From positions 37,702 through 101,701 of IMG/VR virus record IMGVR_UViG_3300045007_000107: a DNA stretch of 64,000 nucleotides; one strand, given 5' to 3'. How positions within the stretch are numbered: position 1 is the stretch's first letter; every line of letters begins with the position of its first letter. Of the stretch, positions 32,285-41,958 are shown piece after piece. The DNA is from a virus. The notes beneath the pieces were generated by a model. That model did not search any database and had not been told where the DNA came from. It saw only the letters and a list, made by a program, of their open reading frames with translations. The position numbers and the translations under genes are program-made.

Positions 32285-33835
32285 ATGGCCCCCTATCCGG
32301 CAATGACCCGCCGCTCGCTCTTGCTGGCGAAAGTCGAAGGCACCATCAACGAGGATGCGCGTCCGACCCCGCAGGCGGACGCTTTTCTCGTGGCGGACGC
32401 CGATATCCGTACCGATGCCAACGTGCTGGAACGGAACTTCTACAAGACCTCGCTGTCGAACCTCCCCATCGCGGTCGGCCGCAAGCTGGCCTCGATCACC
32501 TTCCGTCACGAGGTGAAGGGCGCGGGTGTTGTCGGCGCACAGTCGGCCCTCGGCAAGCTGCTCCGCATGTGCGGCTTCGCGCAGACCGCGATCAGTGCGA
32601 CCGCCGCTGCCACGATCTCCGGTCCCCTGGCCGATCCGCTCAACACGGGTCCGGCCGTGACCTGGGGCAAGACGGCTCCGGCCACTGCGAACTTCGGTCG
32701 CTACAACCTCCGTGTGGTGACGGCAGGAGCCTCGGGCGCCGCCAAGGTGCGGATCAGCGGCACCGGTCATGACGCGACGGACAATGGCCTCCTGCTCAGC
32801 GAGGACTTCTCCGCAATCGTCATGAACCAGCAGCGCAACGGTTCGGTCGTGACCGTGTCCGACGCCAACCCGACCGCACCGACCTATACCGTGACCGGCA
32901 ACCCCATCGAGGGCGAAGTGATCGCGGTCTCGGTCGGCGGCTACCGCGCCAAGTACACCGTGGGCGCGGGACCTAGCGTGGCGTCCGTGGCGGCCGGCAT
33001 CGCCGGGGCGATCAACGGTCTCGGTGTGCCGGCCTTCAACGCTGCCGCCGCTGCGGGCGTGGTCACGGTCACGGTGACGGGCGGAACGGTCACAGCCACT
33101 TCCGGCGAGCCCTTCGCCTTGGGCGTCACCGGTGCCGAGGTGTCGATGACCTTCGGCGGTGCGCTGGCTCTCAATGACAAGTGGTCGATCGATCTTCTGT
33201 CGCCGGGCCTGCACTACACTCCTGTCTCGACCGGCTTCGAGACGGGTACGATCTACATGTACTACGAGAACCAGCTTCACAAGCTGACGGGCTGCATCGG
33301 CACAGTCTCGTTCACCTGTGAGGCGGGCGCCTACGCGACGGCGAGCTTCACGCTGACGGGTCAGTATTACAACCCCGAGGACGCGCTGCTCCCGCTCACC
33401 CCCGTGGTCGAGATGTCGCGCCCGCAACAGGTCGAACTGGCGCAACTGCAACTCGGCAACCTGCGGGCTCTCCGGGCGCAGTCGTTCTCCATCGACATGG
33501 CGGTCACCACGTCGCCGCGCGACAGCGTGTCCCACAAGGATGGCTACGACGGCATCCTCTACACGGGCCGCGCACCGTCCGGTGGTCTCAACCCCGAGAT
33601 GACGTACGAGAGCGAGGAGCCGTACTGGCGTTACATGACGTTCGCCAACCTGCTCCGCTACCACGCGCGGGTGGGTACCGAGCCCGGCAACATCGTGCGG
33701 TTCATCTCCAACTCCGCGCAGGTGTCGAGCATCGGCTACACGGATCGCAACAACAACCGTGTCTACGATATGAGCGTCCGGTTCTCGCAGGAGTTCTCGG
33801 CCGGCGACGACGAAATCCGCATCGTCATCCAGTAA
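32285..33835 (+). CDS. Major tail tube protein with Ig-like insert
   Basis: 516 residues, long for a tail tube protein. The N-terminal and C-terminal parts (SITFRHEVKGAGVVGAQSAL and AQSFSIDMAVTTSPRDSVSH, then FSAGDDEIRIVIQ) are tube-like beta. The middle (residues 130-300) contains Thr/Val-rich strand repeats (TYTVTGNPIEGEVIAVSVGG, VVTVTVTGGTVTATSGEPFA), i.e. an inserted Ig-like surface domain. The gene is followed by palindrome 33838 and a terminator. Confidence 0.75.
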   Translation: MAPYPAMTRRSLLLAKVEGTINEDARPTPQADAFLVADADIRTDANVLERNFYKTSLSNLPIAVGRKLASITFRHEVKGAGVVGAQSALGKLLRMCGFAQTAISATAAATISGPLADPLNTGPAVTWGKTAPATANFGRYNLRVVTAGASGAAKVRISGTGHDATDNGLLLSEDFSAIVMNQQRNGSVVTVSDANPTAPTYTVTGNPIEGEVIAVSVGGYRAKYTVGAGPSVASVAAGIAGAINGLGVPAFNAAAAAGVVTVTVTGGTVTATSGEPFALGVTGAEVSMTFGGALALNDKWSIDLLSPGLHYTPVSTGFETGTIYMYYENQLHKLTGCIGTVSFTCEAGAYATASFTLTGQYYNPEDALLPLTPVVEMSRPQQVELAQLQLGNLRALRAQSFSIDMAVTTSPRDSVSHKDGYDGILYTGRAPSGGLNPEMTYESEEPYWRYMTFANLLRYHARVGTEPGNIVRFISNSAQVSSIGYTDRNNNRVYDMSVRFSQEFSAGDDEIRIVIQ

Positions 33836-33857
33836 GCGTGCAGCCGTCTGCAAGCCC

Positions 33858-33893
33858 GCCCACCGATGGTTTCGACTGTCGGTGGGCTTTTTA
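33858..33893 (+). terminator. Intrinsic terminator after palindrome 33838
   Basis: GCCCACCGA...TCGGTGGGC, a nine-base perfect stem, then TTTTTAA. It starts five bases after the 16-bp palindrome. Highly expressed tail tube transcript probably ends here. Confidence 0.9.
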
Positions 33894-33905
33894 ATGGAGT
33901 ACGTC

Positions 33906-34073
33906 ATGCGCAAAAGATTTGTGTATCTTGTAGGCATAGGAAGCGCACAGTACACTCCTGACGGTGAAGAGATCCTGATCGTCTACTCTACCTGTGCCAC
34001 CCGGAAGCAGGCCGAGAAGCGTCAGAAGCGAAACCCCGGCACCGCGATCTTCAAACGAGAGGCACACGACTAA
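33906..34073 (+). CDS. Small basic hypothetical protein
   Basis: 55 residues. ATG 33906 is preferred over the in-frame ATG at 33894 because GGAG lies between them, eight bases before 33906. Sequence: strand-rich N-terminus (RFVYLVGIGSAQYT), basic helix (RKQAEKRQKRNPG). Unknown. Confidence 0.6.
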   Translation: MRKRFVYLVGIGSAQYTPDGEEILIVYSTCATRKQAEKRQKRNPGTAIFKREAHD

Positions 34074-34122
34074 GCATTGAAGATCGCCATCTATCAGGCC
34101 CTCACAGAGGATCAGGCAGACA

Positions 34123-34545
34123 ATGGCTTTGACAGGTACTCGGCTCAACGAGCCCTTCACGTGGTCTCCCGAAGCGGAGATGAAGCTGAAACCGGCTGAT
34201 CGCTCCGTCTTTACGTTCGTCCTTCCGTCGGCTGGCATTCGCGCCATGATTTTCGACGGCGTGCTGGTGATGCAGCAGGACGACCAGGGTCGGCTCAATC
34301 AGGTCATGCGCAACGGCCACCGCAACATCGAACTGATGCGGTTCTGCCTGCGCAACGTGACCCACTTCCACGATCCCGACAAGAAGCCCATCGAATACGA
34401 GCGCGTGTCTCGTTTCGTGGACGGCGTCGAGTACGAGAACGCGTCCGACGCGTACATCTCGCGGCTTCCGCTCGCCATCATCAACGAGGCAGCGAACATG
34501 CTGGTCGAGAAGATCAGCCTGGAAGGCGGGCTGGCAAAAAAATAA
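34123..34545 (+). CDS. Tail assembly chaperone, G-like
   Basis: 140 residues, upstream partner of a programmed-frameshift pair placed immediately before the tape measure gene. The helical C-terminus (LAIINEAANMLVEKISLEGG) ends in AKK encoded by the slippery run at 34536-34542. The free G form is normally made in excess over GT and coats the tape measure protein during tail assembly. Confidence 0.8.
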   Translation: MALTGTRLNEPFTWSPEAEMKLKPADRSVFTFVLPSAGIRAMIFDGVLVMQQDDQGRLNQVMRNGHRNIELMRFCLRNVTHFHDPDKKPIEYERVSRFVDGVEYENASDAYISRLPLAIINEAANMLVEKISLEGGLAKK

Positions 34546-34922
34546 CCGACGCCGTTACAGCGGTCCAACTGTTTCCCGAGTTCGACTGCGCGAAGTGCTC
34601 GGCGAGACAGAAGCTTGAGAGGGGATGTGAAACGGACGCCCCCTTCGAGTATTGGACGGACATCGAGGGCGAGCCTCGCAACCGGTGTCCTCGGCGGCCG
34701 ATTTACGAAGATCCACGCTGGTTTAACGCGATAATCTCCGCCTACAACGGATACAAAAATGGTTTCCTGCCCCACGCAGGAGGCATGATGGATCAGCCCG
34801 CCCTGTTTGGCGATGTAATGTCGGTGCTGGATCACGCTCTCGCTGAATGCGCCAAGGTGCCTAAGCCGAGTAGCAGTACCCAGCCAGACGCCAAGGGGCA
34901 GGTCAGCGTGTTGAGGCGGTGA
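34123..34922 (+). CDS. Tail assembly chaperone GT fusion by -1 frameshift
   Basis: The frame at the G stop is GCA AAA AAA TAA, with seven A residues (34536-34542): slippery A AAA AAA. A -1 shift enters a frame open from 34542 to TGA 34920-34922, adding 126 residues. The added part has FDCAKCSARQKLERGC and later RCPRRP (a Cys cluster), then PRWFNAIISAYNGYKNGFLP. The end abuts the tape measure start (34924). Position, slip sequence and downstream open frame match lambda G/GT logic. Confidence 0.8.
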
Positions 34923-34923
34923 T

Positions 34924-37900
34924 ATGGCAGTCGAAGGTGGTTACGGCTCGGCCGCGCAGTTCCAGCTTATGGCGCGTGCGGCCGAAGGTGCGACCGGGCA
35001 GGTTGGCCGGCTCGTGCAGAACATCGCCGCCATCCAAGGCGTCGTTGGTACGGTCACCTTCGCTGCCCGCGCCTTCTCCCAACTAGAGCAGCAGCTAACC
35101 CTCACGAACGCGGTCGCGGAGGGTACGGGCGCAACGTTCCGGCAGATGGAACAGACCGTCCGCGACGCTGCGCTCGCGATGAAGTTCTCGGCGACGGAAG
35201 GGGCGAACGCGCTCTACTTCCTTGCCTCGGCCGGTCTCTCTGTGCAGCAGTCGATCAGCGCCTTGCAGGGCGTCATGGTCCTGGCACAGGCGACGATGAC
35301 CGACGTGGGTACCGCTGCCGATACCATCGCGGGTGCCCTGTCCGCATTCCAGCTTCGGGCGAACCAATCGACCCGCGTCGCCAACCTGTTCGCCGCCGCC
35401 ATTGCGCAGTCGCAGGCCGACATCAACAAGCTGGCCTTCTCGTTCCGTCAGGTCGCCCCGGTCGCGGGTGCCATGGGCGTGTCTATCGAGAAGACGACCG
35501 CCGCCCTGTCGGTGCTCTACAACGTCGGTCTCCGTGGTGAGCAGGCCGGTACCGCGCTCCGCAACATCCTCGTGAACCTGTCCCGTCCCACCGACGAGGC
35601 GGCCGAAGCCCTGTACGGTCTCGGGATCGCCACGAAGACGGCGGACGGGCAGGCGCGCGACCTGTTCGAAACCATCAACGACCTGTCGAAGGCGAACCCG
35701 AACGCGGCCACCCTCACCAAGCTGTTCGGCCTCGATGCTCTCGCGGGTGCGCAGGCCCTTATCAACGCGGCCGACAGCGAGCGGTATCAGGCACGCGTCA
35801 CCCCTGGAAATTCCCGCTACGACAAGGAATTTGCGGATCGCGCAGAAGAGATCGCTCAGCGCGTCGGCAAGAGCGCTCGGGATATCCGCAACGAACTGGA
35901 ACTCACCCTCACGGGCGAGACGGGCACGAACGCCGCGTTCAAGATTGCCGCCCAGCAGATGGCGACGCTCTCCGGTTCGTTCGCGACGGCCCGTAACGCG
36001 GCGGTGGAACTCGGCATCTCGCTCGGGCAGACCCTCGCTCCGACCTTGCAGACGGCTGCAAACATCGTCACGGACCTGGGCGTCGCCTTCCGGGGCCTGA
36101 GCGGTCACCAGCAGGATATGATCACGAAGCTGCCGCTGATCGCGGGCGGTATCTATGCCGTCACGAAGGCGGCCGGTCCCCTGATGAACATGTTCCGCAG
36201 TGGCCTCGGCTTTGCGGAAGGTACCTCGGCACTCGCGATGGGTGCGGCGGGGCTGGCGGGCGCACGCGGATCGTTCCAGAATTCGTCGTTCAACCAGTAC
36301 CGTCGCGACTACGAAAGCGTGTCGGGCGTCACAGGCTGGCGTTCGTTCGCCCCTGCCCTCGCCGAGGCTTCGAAACAGGCCAATAAGCCGGGAGAAGCTG
36401 GCGTACAGGGCTTTACGGCCGTGGGCGGTCTCCTAGGTCGTATCGCCGTTGCCACGGCTGGTAGCGCGGCCACTCTCCTGCTTCTCTACGAGGTGGGTAA
36501 GCTCGTCTACGATTTCGTGAAGACGGATCGTCGGGCGAAGTCCGATGCACCCGTAGTCGATCTCGGCAACAACCTGTCGCGGCAGGCGCAGAGTATCCTT
36601 CTGACAGGCACCACGCCCTACGAGCGCGAGCAGCAGCTTCGTGACCTCGCCAAGGCGGGCCGTGAGCAGCTTACGTCCGGTCAAGCGAGCCAGGGCGTGT
36701 ATGCTCAACAATACATGCAGGCCGGCAATCAGGCGCGTGCTCTTGCGAGCCGGATGCCGATCGGTGAGCTTCGGGGCGCCAATCTCAACGAGTTGACCCG
36801 CCTTCTGATTGGCGAGGGCGGCAAGCCGCTCGACGTGAAGCAAATCCGTGACCGCTTCCGTGACGACAACACGTCGGTGCTCGGTTACTCCATCGACCGC
36901 TTGTCGGGCGTGAGCGACGAGGACATCAAGCGTCTCTCCGACGAAGTGGTCAAGGTCAATCAAGCCAAGTCCAACGTCGATGCCGTCAAGGAAAGCGTCA
37001 AGGGCCTACAGGCGGCTATCGACAGCATCGGCCGGCTCGCGGAAACCGAGACGCAGAACAAGGACTATGCCTCTAGCAAGCAGACGGCTGTTCTTAGCAA
37101 TGCGATCACGGCGGATGTGCAACGCCTGCAATCGAACTTCGTGGACAAGAAGTTCGTGCAGGGATTCGAGCGCGCGGCCCGTGAAGCCGAGAATACCTAC
37201 AACCAGCTTCGCGCCAAGCTGACGAACGACCCCTTCGAGAGCTTCGTGTCCGACGTTGCGACCGCCCGCTACGAGGCGGCCAAGCGCGTTACGGACATCG
37301 CTACGAAGGCGACGAACGACATTCGTCAGCAGTTCTCGTCGCAGATCGCCGGCAAGGGCGACGTGGCGGCCATGCTCTCGGGAGCCGAGTTCGCCGAAAG
37401 CGTCTTGCAGACGGATGCAAGCGGCAAGCAGTTCTATCAGTCCGACCCGAGCAAGATGCAGCAGAACGTTGCTGCTATGCTGGAACGGGGCGGGTTCTCC
37501 AAGGAACAGATCCTCGCCCGCTACGACCAAGTCGTGGCCGAGGCGATGGCACGCATCAACACGACGGAGCCGCAGACCCTCGACGCGCTGCGCAAGATCA
37601 CCGCCGCGAACCGTAAGACGTTCGAGAAGCTGATCGAGACGCGCGAACTCGAAGAGATCCAGCAACTCCGTACCGCCCGGCAGGACACGCAGTCTCGCCG
37701 GGACTATGTCATTGCGATGCGCGAACGTCTCGTGCAGGGCCAGAACGAGGTCTACCGCCAACTGGCTGCGGGCGCGGCCGAGATCGACCCGACCGTCAAT
37801 GCTCAGCAGGCGCTTCGCGAACTGTTCTCCTCGCGTCAGTCTTCGAAGAACCAGCTACAGGAATTCGAAGACGCCTACTTCCGCATGTTCGCGCCGGATA

Positions 37901-40086
37901 CTCCGGTTGGCGAGCGGATGAACACGCCTGCGGGGCAGGAATTCGAGAAGTACCGGGAGACGTTCAACCGTAACCTCAACGCGCTGTTCTCGACGGGTAT
38001 CGACAACATCGTGCGTGACGCTCGCGCGGCTCGTGCCAAGGCGCTCGACACCCTGCGGACCAACGCCTCCGACATCAAGGCGCAGCAGGCACAGATCGCG
38101 GCCGAACTCTACACCTTCACCGGTGACCCGTCCTTCCTCGCCGAGGCGGTGACGGCAGACGCGCGTCGGGCCACGGCCGACATTGACCGTAGCATCGCTG
38201 GCCTGCGTGAGCGCAGCCGTACCCTTGTGAACGGTCTCGGGCGGCTTAACGCGACCCAAGGGCTCGACCTTCCCGCCGTGCCCGAGTTGCAGGTTCCGGC
38301 TGCGACCCTGCAATTCCAGAACCGTTCGGTCGAGCTTCTGCAACAGATCGAGACGAATACGAAGCAGAACCAGCAGGTTGCGGGCGTGCCCGGTATCGGT
38401 GTCACCGCCGGTTCTCTGCCGTCGTTTGCACGTATGCCGCTCGGCACCAGCATCGGTGCGATGATCGAGAACCTGACGGCGGGTTCCGGTGTGTCGCCCG
38501 AATACATGAAGCGTCTCGTGCAGATCGAGAGCGGCGGCAACCCGAACGCCTACAACAAGAGTGGCGCGTCGGGTCTCCTACAGTTCATGCCGAAGACGGC
38601 GGCGGCGTACGGTCTCAGTGATCCGTTCGACCCGCAAAGCTCCCTCGTGGCCGGCAACCGGCTAACCCTCGATAATCAAGCGTATCTGCGCCGCGTGCTC
38701 GGTCGCGATCCTACTTACGGGGAACTCTACCTCGGCCACCAGCAAGGCGCGGGCGGGGCTGCAAAGCTCCTCAGCAACCCGAATGCGCTTGCAGCGGATA
38801 TCGTCGGTCGCAAAGCCGTCACCCAAAACGGCGGCTTGCCCTCGATGACGGCGGCAGAGTTTGCCGGTCTCTGGACCAGTAAGTTCAACGACTTGCAGCC
38901 GTCTGCAAGCGGCGGGGGTGACGTGGCCGCCTCGCAGGGCAAGATCACGACAGCAACGCGCGAACTCAACGAAGCGTATCGCGGGCAGCAGGCTGAGCTT
39001 GAGAAGATCAAGCAAATCGCCGGCACCTATTCGAGCGACATCACCACGCTTGTCGAAAAGCTTAAGGAGCAGGGCGCGACGGAGCAGCAGATCGCGGCCG
39101 TCAAGAAGTACGTGGCCGATGGTTCGGTGCAAGTGGTCGAGAAGACCAAGCAAGAGATCGCGGCCAACGGCGAACTCATCACTCGTCTGCAACAGTTGAA
39201 GGAAGCGAAGCTCGCCTACTTCAACTCTTCGGGTATGCAGGCGTACAACGCGTGGCAGCTTGAGGGTCAGAACCTCGACGCTATGGGTAAGTCGCTGGAA
39301 CGCTACGGCACCGTGGCCGATGGCCTACAGTTCGCTTTCGCCAAGATGCGCCACAATGCGAGCACGGACTTCCAGATCGCGTCCGAAGCTATGATGAGCT
39401 TCACGGACAAGGGCGCGGGCCTCATCACCGGCCTGATCACCGGTACGGAGAAGGATTGGAAGACGGCGGCGGCGAACATGCTCCGTGAGATCTCCCAGGT
39501 TATCATGAAGGCGCTGATCATGCGCGCCCTCACCGGCATTACGGGCGGCAGTGGCGATGGGTCGGGCGGCGGTATCCTCGGCTTCTTCACCGGTCTGTTC
39601 GGCGGTGGCGGCGGGGGTGGTGCCGATGCGGCGTTCCCTGGCACGGTTGCTCCCCTGGGCGGCGACGTGTGGCACGCGGACGGCGCTATCGTCAACAGCG
39701 TCAAGAACTTCAAGACCACGGACGGGCGCAACAACAAGGCGGCCGAGACGGGGACGCCCGAAGCGATCCTGCCCCTTCGTCGCGGCAAGGGCGGTCGCCT
39801 CGGCGTGGACATCGCGGGCGCACAGACCCCGACCATCCTGCCTATCGTGCAGCCGTCTGCAAGCGGTGGCGGAGGTACGGTCAACTTCAACCCGACCTTC
39901 GCTCCGACCTTCCAGGGCGGCGGTGCTGGCGGACAGGGCGGCCAACCCCCGAGCCAAGAGCAGATGGCCTCGATGCAGCGGGACTTCGATCAGAGCATGG
40001 AAGCCACCTTCCTCGACTTTGTCAACAAGCACAGTAAGCCGGGCGGGGTTCTGCACGGCATGACTGCCAAGTACGGACAAGCCTGA
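34924..40086 (+). CDS. Tape measure protein with lytic transglycosylase domain
   Basis: 1720 residues. The N-terminal 400 residues (MEQTVRDAALAMKFSATEGA, LSVLYNVGLRGEQAGTALRN) match TP901-type tape measure cores. Long helical stretches follow. At about residues 1190-1320 an SLT domain is present (MKRLVQIESGGNPNAYNKSG, with E of QIESGG as catalytic acid, then GLLQFMPKTAAAYG and YLGHQQGAGG). It sets tail length and may cut peptidoglycan on entry. Palindromes 36046, 37405, 38893 and 39847 lie in hinge-like spots. Confidence 0.9.
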   Translation: MAVEGGYGSAAQFQLMARAAEGATGQVGRLVQNIAAIQGVVGTVTFAARAFSQLEQQLTLTNAVAEGTGATFRQMEQTVRDAALAMKFSATEGANALYFLASAGLSVQQSISALQGVMVLAQATMTDVGTAADTIAGALSAFQLRANQSTRVANLFAAAIAQSQADINKLAFSFRQVAPVAGAMGVSIEKTTAALSVLYNVGLRGEQAGTALRNILVNLSRPTDEAAEALYGLGIATKTADGQARDLFETINDLSKANPNAATLTKLFGLDALAGAQALINAADSERYQARVTPGNSRYDKEFADRAEEIAQRVGKSARDIRNELELTLTGETGTNAAFKIAAQQMATLSGSFATARNAAVELGISLGQTLAPTLQTAANIVTDLGVAFRGLSGHQQDMITKLPLIAGGIYAVTKAAGPLMNMFRSGLGFAEGTSALAMGAAGLAGARGSFQNSSFNQYRRDYESVSGVTGWRSFAPALAEASKQANKPGEAGVQGFTAVGGLLGRIAVATAGSAATLLLLYEVGKLVYDFVKTDRRAKSDAPVVDLGNNLSRQAQSILLTGTTPYEREQQLRDLAKAGREQLTSGQASQGVYAQQYMQAGNQARALASRMPIGELRGANLNELTRLLIGEGGKPLDVKQIRDRFRDDNTSVLGYSIDRLSGVSDEDIKRLSDEVVKVNQAKSNVDAVKESVKGLQAAIDSIGRLAETETQNKDYASSKQTAVLSNAITADVQRLQSNFVDKKFVQGFERAAREAENTYNQLRAKLTNDPFESFVSDVATARYEAAKRVTDIATKATNDIRQQFSSQIAGKGDVAAMLSGAEFAESVLQTDASGKQFYQSDPSKMQQNVAAMLERGGFSKEQILARYDQVVAEAMARINTTEPQTLDALRKITAANRKTFEKLIETRELEEIQQLRTARQDTQSRRDYVIAMRERLVQGQNEVYRQLAAGAAEIDPTVNAQQALRELFSSRQSSKNQLQEFEDAYFRMFAPDTPVGERMNTPAGQEFEKYRETFNRNLNALFSTGIDNIVRDARAARAKALDTLRTNASDIKAQQAQIAAELYTFTGDPSFLAEAVTADARRATADIDRSIAGLRERSRTLVNGLGRLNATQGLDLPAVPELQVPAATLQFQNRSVELLQQIETNTKQNQQVAGVPGIGVTAGSLPSFARMPLGTSIGAMIENLTAGSGVSPEYMKRLVQIESGGNPNAYNKSGASGLLQFMPKTAAAYGLSDPFDPQSSLVAGNRLTLDNQAYLRRVLGRDPTYGELYLGHQQGAGGAAKLLSNPNALAADIVGRKAVTQNGGLPSMTAAEFAGLWTSKFNDLQPSASGGGDVAASQGKITTATRELNEAYRGQQAELEKIKQIAGTYSSDITTLVEKLKEQGATEQQIAAVKKYVADGSVQVVEKTKQEIAANGELITRLQQLKEAKLAYFNSSGMQAYNAWQLEGQNLDAMGKSLERYGTVADGLQFAFAKMRHNASTDFQIASEAMMSFTDKGAGLITGLITGTEKDWKTAAANMLREISQVIMKALIMRALTGITGGSGDGSGGGILGFFTGLFGGGGGGGADAAFPGTVAPLGGDVWHADGAIVNSVKNFKTTDGRNNKAAETGTPEAILPLRRGKGGRLGVDIAGAQTPTILPIVQPSASGGGGTVNFNPTFAPTFQGGGAGGQGGQPPSQEQMASMQRDFDQSMEATFLDFVNKHSKPGGVLHGMTAKYGQA

Positions 40087-40442
40087 TGCCCCTACCTGTC
40101 TTTCCTCCGAACAACGGGCGAGAGCCGATCTGGACCTCGCCCGTCAACGTCACCGCGAAGGTGCTCGAAAACGAGTTTGGTGACGGCTACACCCAGCGGG
40201 CGGCCGATGGGATCAACAACGTCAAAGAGACGTGGGAGCTTTCGTGGAAGAACCTCACCACGCCCGAGAAGGAAGCGCTCGACAACTTCCTGCGCGAGCG
40301 TGCCGGCTTCCGCGCCTTCGCGTGGCGAGCGTTCGGTGCGCCCCCCAAAGCCTACTCCTGCAAGACGTGGAAGTTCGTGCCGACCCAGGCCGGCTATTGG
40401 GATGGTAGTGCTTCCCTTCGTCAAGAATTCGAGGCTGTGTGA
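40086..40442 (+). CDS. M: Minor tail protein M-like
   Basis: 118 residues, overlapping the tape measure stop. NVTAKVLENEFGDGYTQRAA, then WELSWKNLTTPEKEALDNFL and FRAFAWRAFGAPPKAYSCKTW, match the phage minor tail protein (lambda gpM) family. Tail tip component. Confidence 0.85.
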   Translation: MPLPVFPPNNGREPIWTSPVNVTAKVLENEFGDGYTQRAADGINNVKETWELSWKNLTTPEKEALDNFLRERAGFRAFAWRAFGAPPKAYSCKTWKFVPTQAGYWDGSASLRQEFEAV

Positions 40443-41146
40443 TGCTTTCCGAGGACGTACAGCGCCTAGACGTAGGGAAATACGTCGAACTCTTTACCCT
40501 GGACTTCACGAAGATCGGCGGGCAGGTGCTCTACCTGACCCCGAATTCGAAGGAGGACGGCAACGGGCTCCGGTTCCAGGGCAAGGTCTACGCGCCGGCC
40601 GCTATCATGGCGGACGGTTTCGACGTGTCGGCCAAGGGTCCGCTCCCCACGCCGACCCTGCGCATCACGAACACTGTCCGATCCCTGACGGCTATCGTCA
40701 ACGACCTTGGCGACTGCAAGGGTGGGATAATTACGCGCATCAAGACGCTAGAAGCTTATCTCGATGGCGAACCGACCGCCGACCCGAGCGAGCACTTCCC
40801 GCTCGACATCTACAAGATCCGTCAGATGACGGGCATGAACAAGAGCATCATCGAGTGGCAGCTTGCTGCCGCTATCGACGTGCAGGGCGTCGAGGTTCCG
40901 CGTCGCAAGGTGTCGGCCGCTCACTGTGGGCGCATCTATCGCAAGTACAACGCCGCGACAGACTCTATGGACAACTCGAATGCCTCGTGTCCGTACGCGG
41001 GCACGAATTACTTTGACATCAACGATAAGCCCACGACGAAAGACAAGGATCGCTGTTCCAAGTTCTTGACCGGTTGCAAGCTGCGGTTCGGTCGAGGCGG
41101 TCTGCCCTCATGGGCTTTCCCCGGCGCTGGCAAGTACGCCAAGTAG
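40442..41146 (+). CDS. L: Minor tail protein L-like (Fe-S type)
   Basis: 234 residues. ILV-rich N-terminal domain, then four Cys in AHCGRIY (about 162), ASCPYAG (about 182), DRCSKF (about 204) and GCKLRFG (about 211), the arrangement that binds an iron-sulfur cluster in lambda gpL. Located between M and K as in lambda-type tails. Confidence 0.85.
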   Translation: MLSEDVQRLDVGKYVELFTLDFTKIGGQVLYLTPNSKEDGNGLRFQGKVYAPAAIMADGFDVSAKGPLPTPTLRITNTVRSLTAIVNDLGDCKGGIITRIKTLEAYLDGEPTADPSEHFPLDIYKIRQMTGMNKSIIEWQLAAAIDVQGVEVPRRKVSAAHCGRIYRKYNAATDSMDNSNASCPYAGTNYFDINDKPTTKDKDRCSKFLTGCKLRFGRGGLPSWAFPGAGKYAK

Positions 41147-41155
41147 GAGCCACTA

Positions 41156-41956
41156 ATGACCATTGGCACTGTAGATTTCTACCAGCAGGTAAACGGCCTC
41201 TACCCCGTCGATCAATCGGCGGTTAATGACGCCTGCACCCATGCTCTTGAGCAGTACCCGAACGAGAGTTGCGGGATCGTCTACAAGGGTAAGTATCACC
41301 CCTGCGAGAACATCCATGAGAGGCCGCAGGAGGACTACCAGATCGGGGTCAAGGAACAACTGTCCATCTGCGCCCCGGATCAGATCGAAGCGGTCATCCA
41401 CTCGCACCCGAGGGGCAACGAAGGGTTCACGGCAGCGGACCTCCGGTCGCAGATCAGCGCGAACGTCCCCTTCGGCGTGATCGCCGTAAAGGACAATCGC
41501 GTTATCGACGTGCTGTTCTGCGGGGATCAAGTCAAGATCGCCCCCTACGACGGCCGCCCCTTCAAGTCGGGCATGTACGACTGCTTCGGGGACGCGCGCG
41601 ATTGGCTGCGCCAGGAGCGTAAGCTGTTGCTCCCGAACTACCCCCGCGATCCCAACTGGTGGTCCGACCCGAAGTCGCCCGAACTTCTCGAAGACAAGAT
41701 GGAAGCGGCCGGGTTCTACGAGATCGGGATCGAGGCGCTGCGTCCCGGCGACGCCTTCCTCGCCAAGCCCTTCCGTGCCCTTAAGGTGTGTCACTGCGGC
41801 ATCTACCTGGGCGACGGCCTGATCTATCACCACTACGGCACGCCGGCTTCGGATCGGCTGTCGTTGACCGAGAGCATCTACGACATGCAGAGGTACATCA
41901 CGCGGTATATCCGCCACCGTGACCTCGACGTGCAGCCGTCTGCAAGCGGGAGTTAA
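41156..41956 (+). CDS. K: Tail tip peptidase K-like (JAMM plus NlpC/P60)
   Basis: 266 residues. The N-terminal JAMM/MPN half has ESCGIV, VIHSHPRGNEGFTAADLRSQ (HxHP at about 82 and D about 92). The C-terminal NlpC/P60 half has MYDCFGDARDWLR (catalytic Cys about 142) and CHCGIYLGDGLIYHHYG (His about 215). It probably processes peptidoglycan during DNA entry. The last residues VQPSASGS are encoded by palindrome 41930, so the repeat sits at the extreme 3' end. Confidence 0.9.
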   Translation: MTIGTVDFYQQVNGLYPVDQSAVNDACTHALEQYPNESCGIVYKGKYHPCENIHERPQEDYQIGVKEQLSICAPDQIEAVIHSHPRGNEGFTAADLRSQISANVPFGVIAVKDNRVIDVLFCGDQVKIAPYDGRPFKSGMYDCFGDARDWLRQERKLLLPNYPRDPNWWSDPKSPELLEDKMEAAGFYEIGIEALRPGDAFLAKPFRALKVCHCGIYLGDGLIYHHYGTPASDRLSLTESIYDMQRYITRYIRHRDLDVQPSASGS

Positions 41957-41958
41957 CC

